Source: Roseovarius sp.
GTDB lineage: Bacteria > Pseudomonadota > Alphaproteobacteria > Rhodobacterales > Rhodobacteraceae
Direction of reading: 5' to 3'
Assembly: GCA_029212365.1 (NCBI GenBank)
Contig: JARGOC010000009.1
Span: 62,001 to 126,000, forward strand
Length of the DNA stretch: 64,000 bases
Part shown: positions 45,900 through 54,810 of the stretch, piece after piece
Position numbering within the stretch: the first letter of the stretch is position 1
Layout: every line of letters starts with the position of its first letter
The notes under the pieces: model-generated
The model's database searches: none
What the model was told of the DNA's origin: nothing
The model's input: the letters and a program-made list of their open reading frames with translations, nothing else
Made by a program: the position numbers and the translations under genes

Positions 45900-47291
45900 A
45901 TGAATTTCGCAATGCAGTACCGCCGCGCGGATGCGTTTGAAAAGGTAGATGCCAAATGCTGGCATGATATCGAAATGGCCCCCTTGGACGAGGTGCGCCG
46001 CGTCCAGGAGGAAAACCTGATCGCGCAGATGGCTTATCTGAAAGAGAACTCTGATTTCTACCAAGACGTTCTGGCCAAAGCCGGCATCGCATTTGACGAT
46101 ATTCGCACCATCGAAGACCTGCAAAAGCTGCCCTATACCTACAAGACCGACATCCGCGAGAGCCTTGCTGCACGCAAACCTTTTGGCAGGCATCTGGCAG
46201 CAGACCCAAAAGACATCGTTCAGATGCAGGCGTCCTCCGGCACCACAGGCAGCCCATCCTATGTGGCAATGACCGAACCGGATGTCGAAGTCTGGAACGA
46301 AATGTCGGCGCGGTGTTTCTTTGCAAACGGCATCCGCCCCGGTGATCTGGTGCTGCACGGGTTTTCGCTGGCTAAAGGCTTTGTTGGCGGTATTCCGGTG
46401 ATGCAGGCGCTGCAATACATGGGTGCGGTTGATGTGCCAATTGGCGCAGATGGCGGCGCGGACCGGCTGTTGCGCGCCTGCGCCGACACCCGCCCGCGCT
46501 GTATTGTCGGCGCGCCGAACTTTGTGTTGCACCTTGGCGAAAAAGCCGAGGAAATCCTTGGCGTCAAAGCCTCGGAACTGGGCGTCGAACGCATTATCGT
46601 CGGGGGCGAGCCAGGCGGCGGCATCCCTGCTATTCGCAATCGCATTGAGGACCTCTGGGGGGCCAAATGTTGCGAAATGCTGGGCGGCACCGATTTGGGT
46701 GTCACCTATTGGGCCGAATGCGATGAACAATCCGGTATGCATATGGTCTGCATGGACCACATCATCACCGAACTTCTGGACCCCGACACTGGCGAAATTA
46801 TCCCCTTTGAAGAGGGCGCAAAAGGCGAAATGATCTATACCGCAATCACCCGTCAGGCCAGCCCTGTGTTGCGCTTTCGCTCGGGGGATTTCATTGAGGT
46901 GCTGAGCACCTCCTGTTCGTGCGGCCGGACTGGGCCAAAAATCCGCTGTGTCGGGCGCACTGATGATATGCTGATCGTGCGCGGTGCGAATGTATTTCCA
47001 TCCGCCATTCACAGCATCATTAACGACATGATGCCCGACACCAACGGGATCATGCGCGTTGTCGCCGATTTTGACGGCCACACCACTCAGGGGGCCCTGA
47101 AAGTGATCGTTGAGCGCGGACCGGACAGATCGCCCCAGGACGATCCTGACCTGAAATCAACCATCGAGACCCGACTGCGGGACGCCTTGGTGTTCAAGGC
47201 GGATGTCACCATCGCCGCCGCTGACACGTTTGATAAACCGGGCGCCGCCAAGGTTGCGCTCACTCTCAAAGAATTTCCGGAGTTGCCATGA
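45900..47291 (+). CDS. Phenylacetate-CoA ligase (PaaK)-like acid-CoA ligase
   Basis: A 463-residue AMP-forming ligase of the PaaK branch. The N-terminal segment is LKENSDFYQDVLAKAGI, the ATP loop is MQASSGTTGSPSYVAMTE, and MLGGTDLGVTYWAEC follows. The C-terminal DDMLIVRGANVFPSAIHS is the PaaK hallmark. It should activate an aromatic, alicyclic or similar acid. It is the second acid-CoA ligase of the island. I start at 45900 (MNFAMQYRR) because GGAGGG lies 7 bases upstream. Its stop overlaps the carboxyltransferase start. Confidence 0.88.
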   Translation: MNFAMQYRRADAFEKVDAKCWHDIEMAPLDEVRRVQEENLIAQMAYLKENSDFYQDVLAKAGIAFDDIRTIEDLQKLPYTYKTDIRESLAARKPFGRHLAADPKDIVQMQASSGTTGSPSYVAMTEPDVEVWNEMSARCFFANGIRPGDLVLHGFSLAKGFVGGIPVMQALQYMGAVDVPIGADGGADRLLRACADTRPRCIVGAPNFVLHLGEKAEEILGVKASELGVERIIVGGEPGGGIPAIRNRIEDLWGAKCCEMLGGTDLGVTYWAECDEQSGMHMVCMDHIITELLDPDTGEIIPFEEGAKGEMIYTAITRQASPVLRFRSGDFIEVLSTSCSCGRTGPKIRCVGRTDDMLIVRGANVFPSAIHSIINDMMPDTNGIMRVVADFDGHTTQGALKVIVERGPDRSPQDDPDLKSTIETRLRDALVFKADVTIAAADTFDKPGAAKVALTLKEFPELP

Positions 47292-48895
47292 CCCAGTTAA
47301 AAACAACAGTCAACACAGGGTCGCAAGAGTTTCGCGCCAACGAAGAGCAGTATCGCCTGAAACTGGACGAGCTGCATGAGCTGCGCCGTGCGCAACGAAT
47401 CGGTGGGCCACAAAAAGCCCGTGATCGCCATGTGGCCAAAGGCAAAATGCTGCCGCGTGAACGAGTAGAGCGACTGATTGATCCGGGCAGCCCGTTTCTG
47501 GAACTGGGCGATCTGGCAGGGCTTGGGAAATATGATGATGTGCCACCGGGCGCCAGCATCATCACCGGCATCGGCGTGATCGAAGGCCGCCAGTGCATGA
47601 TTATCGCCAATGATGCGACTGTCAAAGGCGGCACCTATTTTGGCATGACTTGCAAGAAGCATGTGCGGGCACAGCGCATCGCGTGGCAAAACCGATTGCC
47701 CGTGATTACGCTGGTCGACAGCGGCGGGGCGTTCCTGCCTGAAATCGCCAACATCTTTCCCGACGAAGGCCAGTTTGGGTCGATCTTTCACCAGCAGGTT
47801 GGCATGTCGGGGGACGGCGTGCCGCAGATTGCTGTGGTCATGGGGCCTTGCACCGCCGGAGGGGCCTATATTCCGGCGCTCTGCGACGAGGTTGTGATCG
47901 TGCGCGGTCAGGGCTTCATGTATCTTGGCGGACCCGAGCTGACCTTTGCCGCGACCGGCGAAAAGGTGGATGCCGAAACACTGGGTGGCGGCAAAATGCA
48001 CAGCTCGGTGTCGGGCGTTACTGACCATCTGGCCGAGGATGACGCCCACGCTCTGGCCATCACCCGTCAGATCGTTTCGCATCTGGGCGAAAAGCCGAGC
48101 CCGCGAAAAACACCGGCTGCGGCCATCCCTCCGGCTTATCCGGTTGAGGATATTCACGGCATCGTCAGCCGCGATGCCAAAGTGCCCACCGACAACAGCG
48201 AGATCCTGGCCCGCCTTGTGGATGGCAGCGATTTTCACGAATTCAAACCGCTCTATGGCGATACAATGATGACCGGCTGGGCGCGCATTCATGGCCACGA
48301 GGTTGGCATCCTTGCCAACACCGGCGTTCTGTTTGTCGAAGCAGCGCTAAAGGCCACGCATTTCATTAACCTGTGTGTTCAGCGCGACATTCCACTGTTG
48401 TTTCTGGTGGATGTGAACGGGTTCATGGTTGGCCGCGAGGCCGAACAGGCCGGCATCGCAAAAGCCGGAGCCAAAATGATCACTGCCATGTCCTCGGCTA
48501 AGGTGCCTAAATATACGGTGATTACCGGTGGGTCCTATGGTGCGGGCTATCTGGCGATGCTGGGCCGCGCGTTTCAGCCGGACGCGATGTTCATGTGGCC
48601 CTCTGGGCGCTCAGCCATCATGGGGCCGGATCAGGCCGCCAGTGTTCTGGCACAGGTCCGCGCGCAAATTCTGGCCCGCGACGGCAAAACATGGACCCCA
48701 GAAGAAGAAGAAGCCTTCAAGGCCCCGGTTCGCAAGGAATACGAAGATTTCCAGGGCGCTTATAATTTCGCGTCAAACCTGTGGGCCGACAACGTAATTA
48801 CACCTTCCGAGACCCGCGATGTGCTGGCGTTGCTGTTGGATGTCGCCTCTCGGCGACCCAAAGTTGAAACCAATTTCGGCGTGTTCCGGTTCTGA
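47288..48895 (+). CDS. Acyl-CoA carboxylase beta subunit (carboxyltransferase), second set
   Basis: A 535-residue carboxyltransferase. Segments include LPRERVERLIDPGSPFLELG, IIANDATVKGGTYFGMTCKK, VDSGGAFLPEIANIFPDEG, CTAGGAYIPALCDE, LVDVNGFMVGREAEQ and GGSYGAGYLAMLGRAF. Compared with the copy at 28848, the DRDHFG and GNYGMCGR signatures of methylcrotonyl-CoA carboxylase are changed (DEGQFG, GYLAMLGR), so the acyl-CoA is probably different. It is directly upstream of its biotin carboxylase partner. Confidence 0.88.
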   Translation: MTQLKTTVNTGSQEFRANEEQYRLKLDELHELRRAQRIGGPQKARDRHVAKGKMLPRERVERLIDPGSPFLELGDLAGLGKYDDVPPGASIITGIGVIEGRQCMIIANDATVKGGTYFGMTCKKHVRAQRIAWQNRLPVITLVDSGGAFLPEIANIFPDEGQFGSIFHQQVGMSGDGVPQIAVVMGPCTAGGAYIPALCDEVVIVRGQGFMYLGGPELTFAATGEKVDAETLGGGKMHSSVSGVTDHLAEDDAHALAITRQIVSHLGEKPSPRKTPAAAIPPAYPVEDIHGIVSRDAKVPTDNSEILARLVDGSDFHEFKPLYGDTMMTGWARIHGHEVGILANTGVLFVEAALKATHFINLCVQRDIPLLFLVDVNGFMVGREAEQAGIAKAGAKMITAMSSAKVPKYTVITGGSYGAGYLAMLGRAFQPDAMFMWPSGRSAIMGPDQAASVLAQVRAQILARDGKTWTPEEEEAFKAPVRKEYEDFQGAYNFASNLWADNVITPSETRDVLALLLDVASRRPKVETNFGVFRF

Positions 48896-48905
48896 GGAGA
48901 GTATC

Positions 48906-50927
48906 ATGAAAATCAATACATTACTCATTGCCAACCGTGGCGAGATCGCCTGCCGAATTGCCCGCACCGCGCGCGCACAGGGCATCACCCCGGTGGGCGT
49001 TCACTCTGAGGCAGACGCAAATGCCTTGCATGTGCGTGAAATCGGCCGCTCGATCCTGATTGGCGCGGGGCCGGCCAGCGAAAGCTATCTCAAGATCGAC
49101 GCCGTACTTGACGCCGCGCGTCGGGTGGGTGCCGATGCGATCCATCCCGGTTATGGCTTTCTGGCCGAGAACCCGGATTTCGCCAATGCGGTCGAAGCCG
49201 CCGGAATGATCTTTGTCGGCCCAACCGGCGACACCCTGGATCGTTTTGGTGACAAGGCCAGCGCCAAAGACGCAGCAATTGCAGCGGGCGTTCCGGTTGT
49301 CTCTGGCGCAAGTGGCGCGAAATCCGACCCCGATGAAATTGCCGCCGAAGTGCGCGAAATGGGCTTTCCGGTACTGCTCAAGGCTGTTGGTGGCGGTGGC
49401 GGGCGCGGTCAGCGTCTGGTCGAAAATGAAGCCACGTTGATGCAAGACATCGAAGGGGCTCTGCGCGAGGCGAAGTCCACATTCGGATCCGAGGGAATGT
49501 TGCTGGAACGCTTCTTGCCAGCCGCGCGCCACGTTGAGGTGCAAATCGCCGGTGACGGCGCAGGCCATGTGGTGCACCTGTTTGAGCGCGACTGCACCTT
49601 GCAACGTCGCCACCAAAAGGTGATCGAGGAAGCCCCGGCATGGGGCCTGCCACGCGCCTTGCTTGATCAGATCGCATCGGATGCGGTGAAACTGGGCGAG
49701 AGCCTGAACTATCGCGGGCTGGGCACTGTTGAATTTCTGGTCGCGGGCGACGACTATTATTTCCTTGAGGTCAATCCACGGATTCAGGTTGAACATCCAG
49801 TGACCGAAGCCATCACCGGCCTTGATCTGGTGGCGCTGCATCTGCGCATTGCTGAGGGCGCGGGCCTTGGGATCACCCAAGGTGATATCACCTGCACCGG
49901 CCATGCCGTCGAGGCGCGGCTCTATGCCGAAGACCCTGCGGCCAATTTTGCGCCTTCGACCGGCAAGATCACCACTCTTTCGTTGCCCAAAGGCATCCGC
50001 ATCGACAGCGGTGTGGCAACCGGCGATGAGGTCAGCCCGTTTTATGATCCGATGATTGCCAAGCTGATCGTTCACGCCGCCGACCGTGAAACGGCGCTGG
50101 CGCGGCTGGCCGAAGCGTTGGATCACACCGTTGTTGCGGGTGTTCAGACCAACCGTGGTTTCCTGACGGCGCTGACGCGCGACCCGGAATTTGGCGAGAT
50201 GAACGTGCATACCCGCTGGATTGACACCCGCATTGACGCGCTGACCACACCGCCAGAGGACGCAACAGCCAACCTTTGGCGCGCTGTTGCAGCCGTGCTA
50301 TTTGTCAGCAACGGGCGCACGGATGACACCACCAACCCCTGGGGTAATCGGTCTGACTTTACCGGCTGGCGGCTGAATACAGGCGATGCTTTGGTCGAGG
50401 CGGGCCAGCGTGTCACCCTGATGGGTTCCGGAATGGGGGCCAAACACGAAGAGCTTCGTGTCGGACCGATTGGGCCGGGCGGGTGTTTTACCGTTTTTGA
50501 TGCCAATGATGTGGCGGTGTCTCTGACCTGCGTTGAACAGGAAACAGGGCGCTGGCGCGTGACTCATAACGGCGAATCCCTGATGCTGGAGGCCCGCATC
50601 ACTGGCGACGCCATCGAGATCACCACGTCTGACGCCCGACGTCTGTTTCACGCCGCCCCACCGCTGGCGTTTGCCGGCAATGAAGGTGCTGCTGAGCGCA
50701 TGGTGGACTCCCCGCTTACCGGGATGATCGTTGATGTTGTTGTTTCCGAGGGCGATTTGGTCTCTGAGGGTGATTTGATCGCCGTTTTGGAATCCATGAA
50801 GATGGAGATTTCGATCAAGGCGGCAGCGGCAGGCATCGCCACCAATATTTCTGTAACCAAAGGCATGATGGTCGACCGCGGTCAGACCATCGCCGAAATT
50901 GCACCCAATGAAAGCGAACCGAAATGA
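48906..50927 (+). CDS. Acyl-CoA carboxylase alpha subunit (biotin carboxylase plus biotin carrier), second set
   Basis: A 673-residue protein. The biotin carboxylase start is TLLIANRGEIACRIARTARA. AVGGGGGRGQRLVENE is its ATP loop and RDCTLQRRHQKVIEEAPAW is conserved. The C-terminal biotinyl domain has VLESMKMEISI with the biotin Lys. The start at 48906 follows GAGGAG; the longer open frame lies inside the carboxyltransferase. It forms a complex with the preceding subunit. Its stop overlaps the lyase start (ATGA). Together these carboxylate an enoyl-CoA that is later cleaved. Confidence 0.9.
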   Translation: MKINTLLIANRGEIACRIARTARAQGITPVGVHSEADANALHVREIGRSILIGAGPASESYLKIDAVLDAARRVGADAIHPGYGFLAENPDFANAVEAAGMIFVGPTGDTLDRFGDKASAKDAAIAAGVPVVSGASGAKSDPDEIAAEVREMGFPVLLKAVGGGGGRGQRLVENEATLMQDIEGALREAKSTFGSEGMLLERFLPAARHVEVQIAGDGAGHVVHLFERDCTLQRRHQKVIEEAPAWGLPRALLDQIASDAVKLGESLNYRGLGTVEFLVAGDDYYFLEVNPRIQVEHPVTEAITGLDLVALHLRIAEGAGLGITQGDITCTGHAVEARLYAEDPAANFAPSTGKITTLSLPKGIRIDSGVATGDEVSPFYDPMIAKLIVHAADRETALARLAEALDHTVVAGVQTNRGFLTALTRDPEFGEMNVHTRWIDTRIDALTTPPEDATANLWRAVAAVLFVSNGRTDDTTNPWGNRSDFTGWRLNTGDALVEAGQRVTLMGSGMGAKHEELRVGPIGPGGCFTVFDANDVAVSLTCVEQETGRWRVTHNGESLMLEARITGDAIEITTSDARRLFHAAPPLAFAGNEGAAERMVDSPLTGMIVDVVVSEGDLVSEGDLIAVLESMKMEISIKAAAAGIATNISVTKGMMVDRGQTIAEIAPNESEPK

Positions 50928-51883
50928 GCGATTTCCCTAAATTCGTCGAAATCCGCGAGGAAGGCCCCCGCGAGGGCTTCCAGATCGAGAAGAAAATCTA
51001 CCCGATTGAGCAGCGCATTGAGCTCATTGACATGTTGTCTGACACGGGTTTGAAACGTATTCAGGTCGGCAGCTTTGTCAGCCCGAGTTATGTGCCCCAA
51101 ATGGCCGATACCGGAGAGCTGTTTAAACGCATCAAACGTGTGCCCGGCGTCAACTACACAGCGCTTTGGCTGAACGACAAAGGGTTTCGCAAGGCGTTGA
51201 CCGCGCATGAGGTGGATATCGATCCGCGCTTGCTGTTCTACCCATCCGATAGATTTTCGCGGGAAAACAACAACGCGTCGTCATTGGAAATGCGCGAAAA
51301 ACAGCGCGAATGGATCAAGCTGTACAAAGCCGAAGGACTGACAATTGACGCCGCTTATGTGGTGACCGCATTTGGCTGCAATTTTGAAGGCGAAATGCCA
51401 CAGGAACGCGTGCTGGACGATTTCCGTTTCCTCTTGGAGCTATGTGCGGATGAAAACATCCCCGTGCCCATTCTTGTCATCGCGGATACGATGGGTTGGG
51501 GCAATCCTGAGGGGGTTAAACGCATGATCGGCGCGCTGCGTGACATGGCCCCTGAGGCCCGCATCGGCATGCATATCCATGACACACGCGGGCTGGGCCT
51601 TGCCAATGTCTATGCGGCGCTTAGCATGGGTGTGGATATGTTCGAAAGCTCGGTCGCTGGGCTTGGGGGATGCCCATTTGCCGGTCACGGCCATGCGCGT
51701 GCGGCAGGCAATGTCAGCACCGAAGACATGGTATTCCTGTGTCACGAGCTGGGGCTCGAAACCGGTATTGATCTGGACAAAATGATCCTGGCCGCGCAGA
51801 AAGCCGAAGAAATCATCGGAGCGCCGTTGATGGGCCGTGTCATGCACACTGGCGGGCTGGATAAATATCGCACAGCGAAATGA
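50924..51883 (+). CDS. HMG-CoA lyase-like enzyme
   Basis: A 319-residue TIM-barrel lyase of the DRE-TIM family. EIREEGPREGFQIEKK carries the DRE-like start (here a glutamate variant, REEGPREG). Metal ligands are in IGMHIHDTRGLGLANVY (HxH), and SVAGLGGCPFAGHGHARAAG has the catalytic Cys of HMG-CoA lyase, but with a small insertion after PFAG. It should split a 3-hydroxy-3-methylglutaryl-like CoA ester made by the carboxylase and a hydratase. It is coupled to the carboxylase by a four-base overlap. The true substrate may be a homologue of HMG-CoA. Confidence 0.85.
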   Translation: MSDFPKFVEIREEGPREGFQIEKKIYPIEQRIELIDMLSDTGLKRIQVGSFVSPSYVPQMADTGELFKRIKRVPGVNYTALWLNDKGFRKALTAHEVDIDPRLLFYPSDRFSRENNNASSLEMREKQREWIKLYKAEGLTIDAAYVVTAFGCNFEGEMPQERVLDDFRFLLELCADENIPVPILVIADTMGWGNPEGVKRMIGALRDMAPEARIGMHIHDTRGLGLANVYAALSMGVDMFESSVAGLGGCPFAGHGHARAAGNVSTEDMVFLCHELGLETGIDLDKMILAAQKAEEIIGAPLMGRVMHTGGLDKYRTAK

Positions 51884-51894
51884 GGGAGATGAAG

Positions 51895-52809
51895 ATGACA
51901 AAAATTATGGATGGCAAGGTTGTTCTTGTAACCGGCGCAGGCGGTGGCATCGGGCGCGATATCGCGCTTGCCGCCGCTTCAGCAGGTGCAGCTGTCGTGG
52001 TCAATGATCTGGGTGCATCTCTGAAAGGGGATGGCCAGACGGAACTGGCTGCGCAAAAAGTTGTTGATGAAATTACCGCCGCCGGTGGGTCCGCTGTGGC
52101 CAACGCCGATAGCGTGGCCGACCCGGATGCGGCCCGTGCGATGGTTGATCTGGCCGTCAAGGAATTCGGACGTATTGATGCAGTGGTCAACAATGCCGGC
52201 ATCCTGCGCGACGGGTTCTTTCACAAGATGACCTATGAAGATTTCGACGCAGTGGTGAAGGTCCATCTTTATGGTGCCTTCAACACCAGCCGCGCTGCCG
52301 CCGATCATTTCCGCACGCAAGAAAGCGGTGCGTTGGTGCATATGACATCCACCTCAGGCCTGATCGGTAACTTTGCCCAGGCCAACTATTCTGCGGCAAA
52401 ACTGGCCATCACGGCGTTTTCCAAGTCTGTTGCTCTGGATATGAAGCGTTGGAATGTACGCTCAAACTGCATTGCACCCTTTGCCTGGAGCCGGATGATT
52501 TCGTCCATCAAGGTGGATACCCCCGAGCAAGAAGCACGGATCAATAAACTCAAGCAGATGACCCCTGCCAAAGTCGCGCCGATGGCGGTCTATCTTGCGT
52601 CCGACAGGGCCGCAGACGTCACGGGTCAGATTTTTGCCGTGCGCAACAACGAGATATTCCTGGTCAATCAACCCCGACCAATCCGCTCTGTGCATTCCGG
52701 CGATGGCTGGACACCCGAGGCAATTGCCGATCATGCGATCCCTGCCCTAAAGGCCGATTTCATGCCGCTTGAAGTGTCAGCCGATGTATTTTCGTGGGAT
52801 CCGGTCTAA
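51895..52809 (+). CDS. SDR, (R)-3-hydroxyacyl-CoA dehydrogenase-like
   Basis: A 304-residue short-chain dehydrogenase. The NAD site is VLVTGAGGGIGRDIALA, then VVNDLGASLKG, VVNNAGILRDGFFHKM, and catalytic Ser/Tyr/Lys in TSTSGLIGNFAQANYSAAK. The VVNDLG and GILRDG segments are as in the dehydrogenase part of peroxisomal multifunctional enzyme 2, so it may oxidise a 3-hydroxyacyl-CoA. It ends in a 40-residue extension unlike the usual SDR C-terminus. I chose the ATG at 51895 because GGGAG lies about 6 bases upstream; an ATG at 51880 overlaps the previous stop. Confidence 0.83.
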   Translation: MTKIMDGKVVLVTGAGGGIGRDIALAAASAGAAVVVNDLGASLKGDGQTELAAQKVVDEITAAGGSAVANADSVADPDAARAMVDLAVKEFGRIDAVVNNAGILRDGFFHKMTYEDFDAVVKVHLYGAFNTSRAAADHFRTQESGALVHMTSTSGLIGNFAQANYSAAKLAITAFSKSVALDMKRWNVRSNCIAPFAWSRMISSIKVDTPEQEARINKLKQMTPAKVAPMAVYLASDRAADVTGQIFAVRNNEIFLVNQPRPIRSVHSGDGWTPEAIADHAIPALKADFMPLEVSADVFSWDPV

Positions 52810-53603
52810 TGGGAAAGCGCAAGGATAAACTGACCTCTGCAATTGGCTGGAGCACACCTGACAAAATCTCTGTGCGCGGGCTGGACCTGCCCAATGAGAT
52901 TTTGGGGCACATGAATCTGGGCGATCTGGCGTTCCTGCAACTGACCGGTCGCAAGGCGACACCAGAGGAATCCGAAGTCTTCAATGCGATCGTGATCACC
53001 CTGGTCGAACACGGTATCACCCCCTCGGCGATTGCCGCGCGGATGACGTATATGGGCGCACCAGAATCGTTGCAGGCCGCTGTCGCGGCCGGACTGTGCG
53101 GGCTGGGAACGGTGTTTGTCGGCTCGATGGAAGGCGCATCAAAGATGCTCTACGAGGCGCTGCCACAGGACAAGCTGGGAACCGGCGTTGATCTGGATGC
53201 TTTGGCGGTTGAAACCGTGGCCAGTTTCCGCGCGCGCAAGGCAATTGTGCCGGGGCTGGGACATCCGGTACACAAGCCCGTTGACCCACGCGCACCACGG
53301 CTGTTTGAAATTGCCGCCGAAAACGGGAAATCCGGCGAATACATCGCCCTGATGCAGAAAATCCAGACCGAGGCCGAGGCCAAATCAGGTAAAATGCTGC
53401 CAATCAACGCCACCGGCGCAGTTGGCGCGATCTGCTGTGAATTCGGCTTCCCTTGGAAAATCGTGCGTGGCTTTGGTGTGATGGCGCGTGCCATTGGGCT
53501 GGTCGGACATATCCTTGAGGAAAGCGAAAACCCGATTTCCTTTGATGTCTGGCAGCGTTTGGAAGAAGAAATTCTGGAAACGAGCGGCCCGGGGGCTGGC
53601 TGA
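52809..53603 (+). CDS. Citrate-synthase-like lyase (citryl-CoA lyase type)
   Basis: A 264-residue protein of the citrate synthase superfamily, shorter than citrate synthase (about 430). Active-site segments are kept: HGITPSAIAARMTYMGAP, then VFVGSMEGASKML, and IVPGLGHPVHKPVDPRAPRL, which corresponds to the catalytic His loop of citrate synthase. Stand-alone proteins of this size are usually called citryl-CoA lyase. It probably makes or breaks a C-C bond next to a CoA thioester. The start shares bases with the SDR stop (TAATG). Its neighbours (class III CoA-transferase, mesaconyl-CoA-hydratase-like) suggest a citramalyl- or malyl-CoA type substrate. Confidence 0.8.
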   Translation: MGKRKDKLTSAIGWSTPDKISVRGLDLPNEILGHMNLGDLAFLQLTGRKATPEESEVFNAIVITLVEHGITPSAIAARMTYMGAPESLQAAVAAGLCGLGTVFVGSMEGASKMLYEALPQDKLGTGVDLDALAVETVASFRARKAIVPGLGHPVHKPVDPRAPRLFEIAAENGKSGEYIALMQKIQTEAEAKSGKMLPINATGAVGAICCEFGFPWKIVRGFGVMARAIGLVGHILEESENPISFDVWQRLEEEILETSGPGAG

Positions 53604-54808
53604 TGGCCGCCTCACAACAGGAAAACGCCAAGGCAAGACCACTGGATGATATTCTGGTGGTCAGCCTGGAACAGGCAGTTTCCGCCCCCTATTGCACGCG
53701 GCTATTGGGGGATCAGGGCGCACGGGTGATCAAGGTTGAACGCCCCGATGGCGGTGATTTTGCCCGCGCCTATGACACCCGCATTCGTGGTGAAAGCAGC
53801 TATTTCATCTGGGGCAACCGATCCAAAGAGAGCCTGACGCTTGATCTGAAGTCGCCAGATGCTATTGCCTCGCTAAAGTCAATTCTGGCGCGTGCAGATG
53901 TGTTTGTTCAAAACCTTGCGCCTGGCGCTGCCGAACGGCTGGGCCTGGGGGAAGCTGAACTGCGCAAAGAAAACCCGCGCCTGATCACCTGTTCAATCTC
54001 GGGCTTCGGGCCGGGCGGGCCCTATGAAGGGCGCAAGGCCTATGATTTGCTTATTCAGGCCGAGGCCGGGCTATTGTCGATCACCGGCACGCCCGACACG
54101 CCTGCGAAATCGGGCATTTCTATCGCAGATATCTGCTCTGGCGTTACTGCCTATCATTCCATTCTGGCCGCACTATTGATGCGCGCAAAGACCGGGACCG
54201 GCGATCACATCGAAATCTCGATGCTCGAAGCGATGGCCGAATGGATGGGATATCCGATGTATTATGCCTATGATGGCGCTCCGCCGCCGCCACGCACAGG
54301 TGCAGGGCACGCCACGATCTATCCCTATGGTCCGTTTGAAACCTCGGATGGCCAGGTGCTGTTCGGGTTGCAAAATGACCGCGAATGGAAGGCGTTCTGC
54401 GAACAGGTACTGGAGCGCCTCGACATGGCACAGGACCCCCGGTTTATCGGTAGTTCAGGGCGCACCGAACATCGTGACGTGATCGCCGCGGCGATTGCCG
54501 AGGTGTTGCCGCAGCTGACCACGGCCGAGGCCTTGTCACGGCTGGAACGTGCTGGCATCGCCACGGCGCAGGTGCGCGATATGGCTGGGTTATGGGCGCA
54601 TCCACAATTGGCCGCGCGTGGGCGCTGGCAACAGATCGACACGCCAACTGGCGCGATGCCCGCGTTGACCCCGGTCAGCGGGCAAAGCTGGACGCCACAG
54701 ATGGCCCCGGTGCCGCGCCTTGGTGAACATACCCAACAAATACTGGAAGAATTCGGAGCGGGCAGTGTGCCAGACGCCACCCCCGATCCGAAAGATGGAG
54801 CGAAATAA
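53603..54808 (+). CDS. Class III (CaiB/BaiF) CoA-transferase
   Basis: A 401-residue formyl-CoA-transferase-like protein. The N-terminal SLEQAVSAPYCTRLLGDQGA, VIKVERPDGGDFARAYD and WGNRSKESLTLDLKS segments identify the family. The catalytic Asp lies in ISIADICSGVTAYHS, and GTGDHIEISMLEAMAEWM follows. It moves CoA between carboxylic acids without ATP, possibly between succinate and a C5/C6 acid such as mesaconate or citramalate. The start shares one base with the previous stop (TGATG). Confidence 0.87.
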   Translation: MAASQQENAKARPLDDILVVSLEQAVSAPYCTRLLGDQGARVIKVERPDGGDFARAYDTRIRGESSYFIWGNRSKESLTLDLKSPDAIASLKSILARADVFVQNLAPGAAERLGLGEAELRKENPRLITCSISGFGPGGPYEGRKAYDLLIQAEAGLLSITGTPDTPAKSGISIADICSGVTAYHSILAALLMRAKTGTGDHIEISMLEAMAEWMGYPMYYAYDGAPPPPRTGAGHATIYPYGPFETSDGQVLFGLQNDREWKAFCEQVLERLDMAQDPRFIGSSGRTEHRDVIAAAIAEVLPQLTTAEALSRLERAGIATAQVRDMAGLWAHPQLAARGRWQQIDTPTGAMPALTPVSGQSWTPQMAPVPRLGEHTQQILEEFGAGSVPDATPDPKDGAK

Positions 54809-54810
54809 CA

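Noticed and set aside
45843..47081. A 412-residue minus-strand frame inside the PaaK-like gene
   Set aside because: Antisense shadow with no recognisable domain.
48921..50210. A 429-residue minus-strand frame inside the second biotin carboxylase
   Set aside because: Antisense shadow; the plus-strand frame carries all biotin carboxylase motifs.
50749..50784. Near-tandem SEGDL repeats in the biotin carrier domain
   Set aside because: Similar glutamate/glycine/aspartate turns are normal in biotinyl domains before the biotin lysine.
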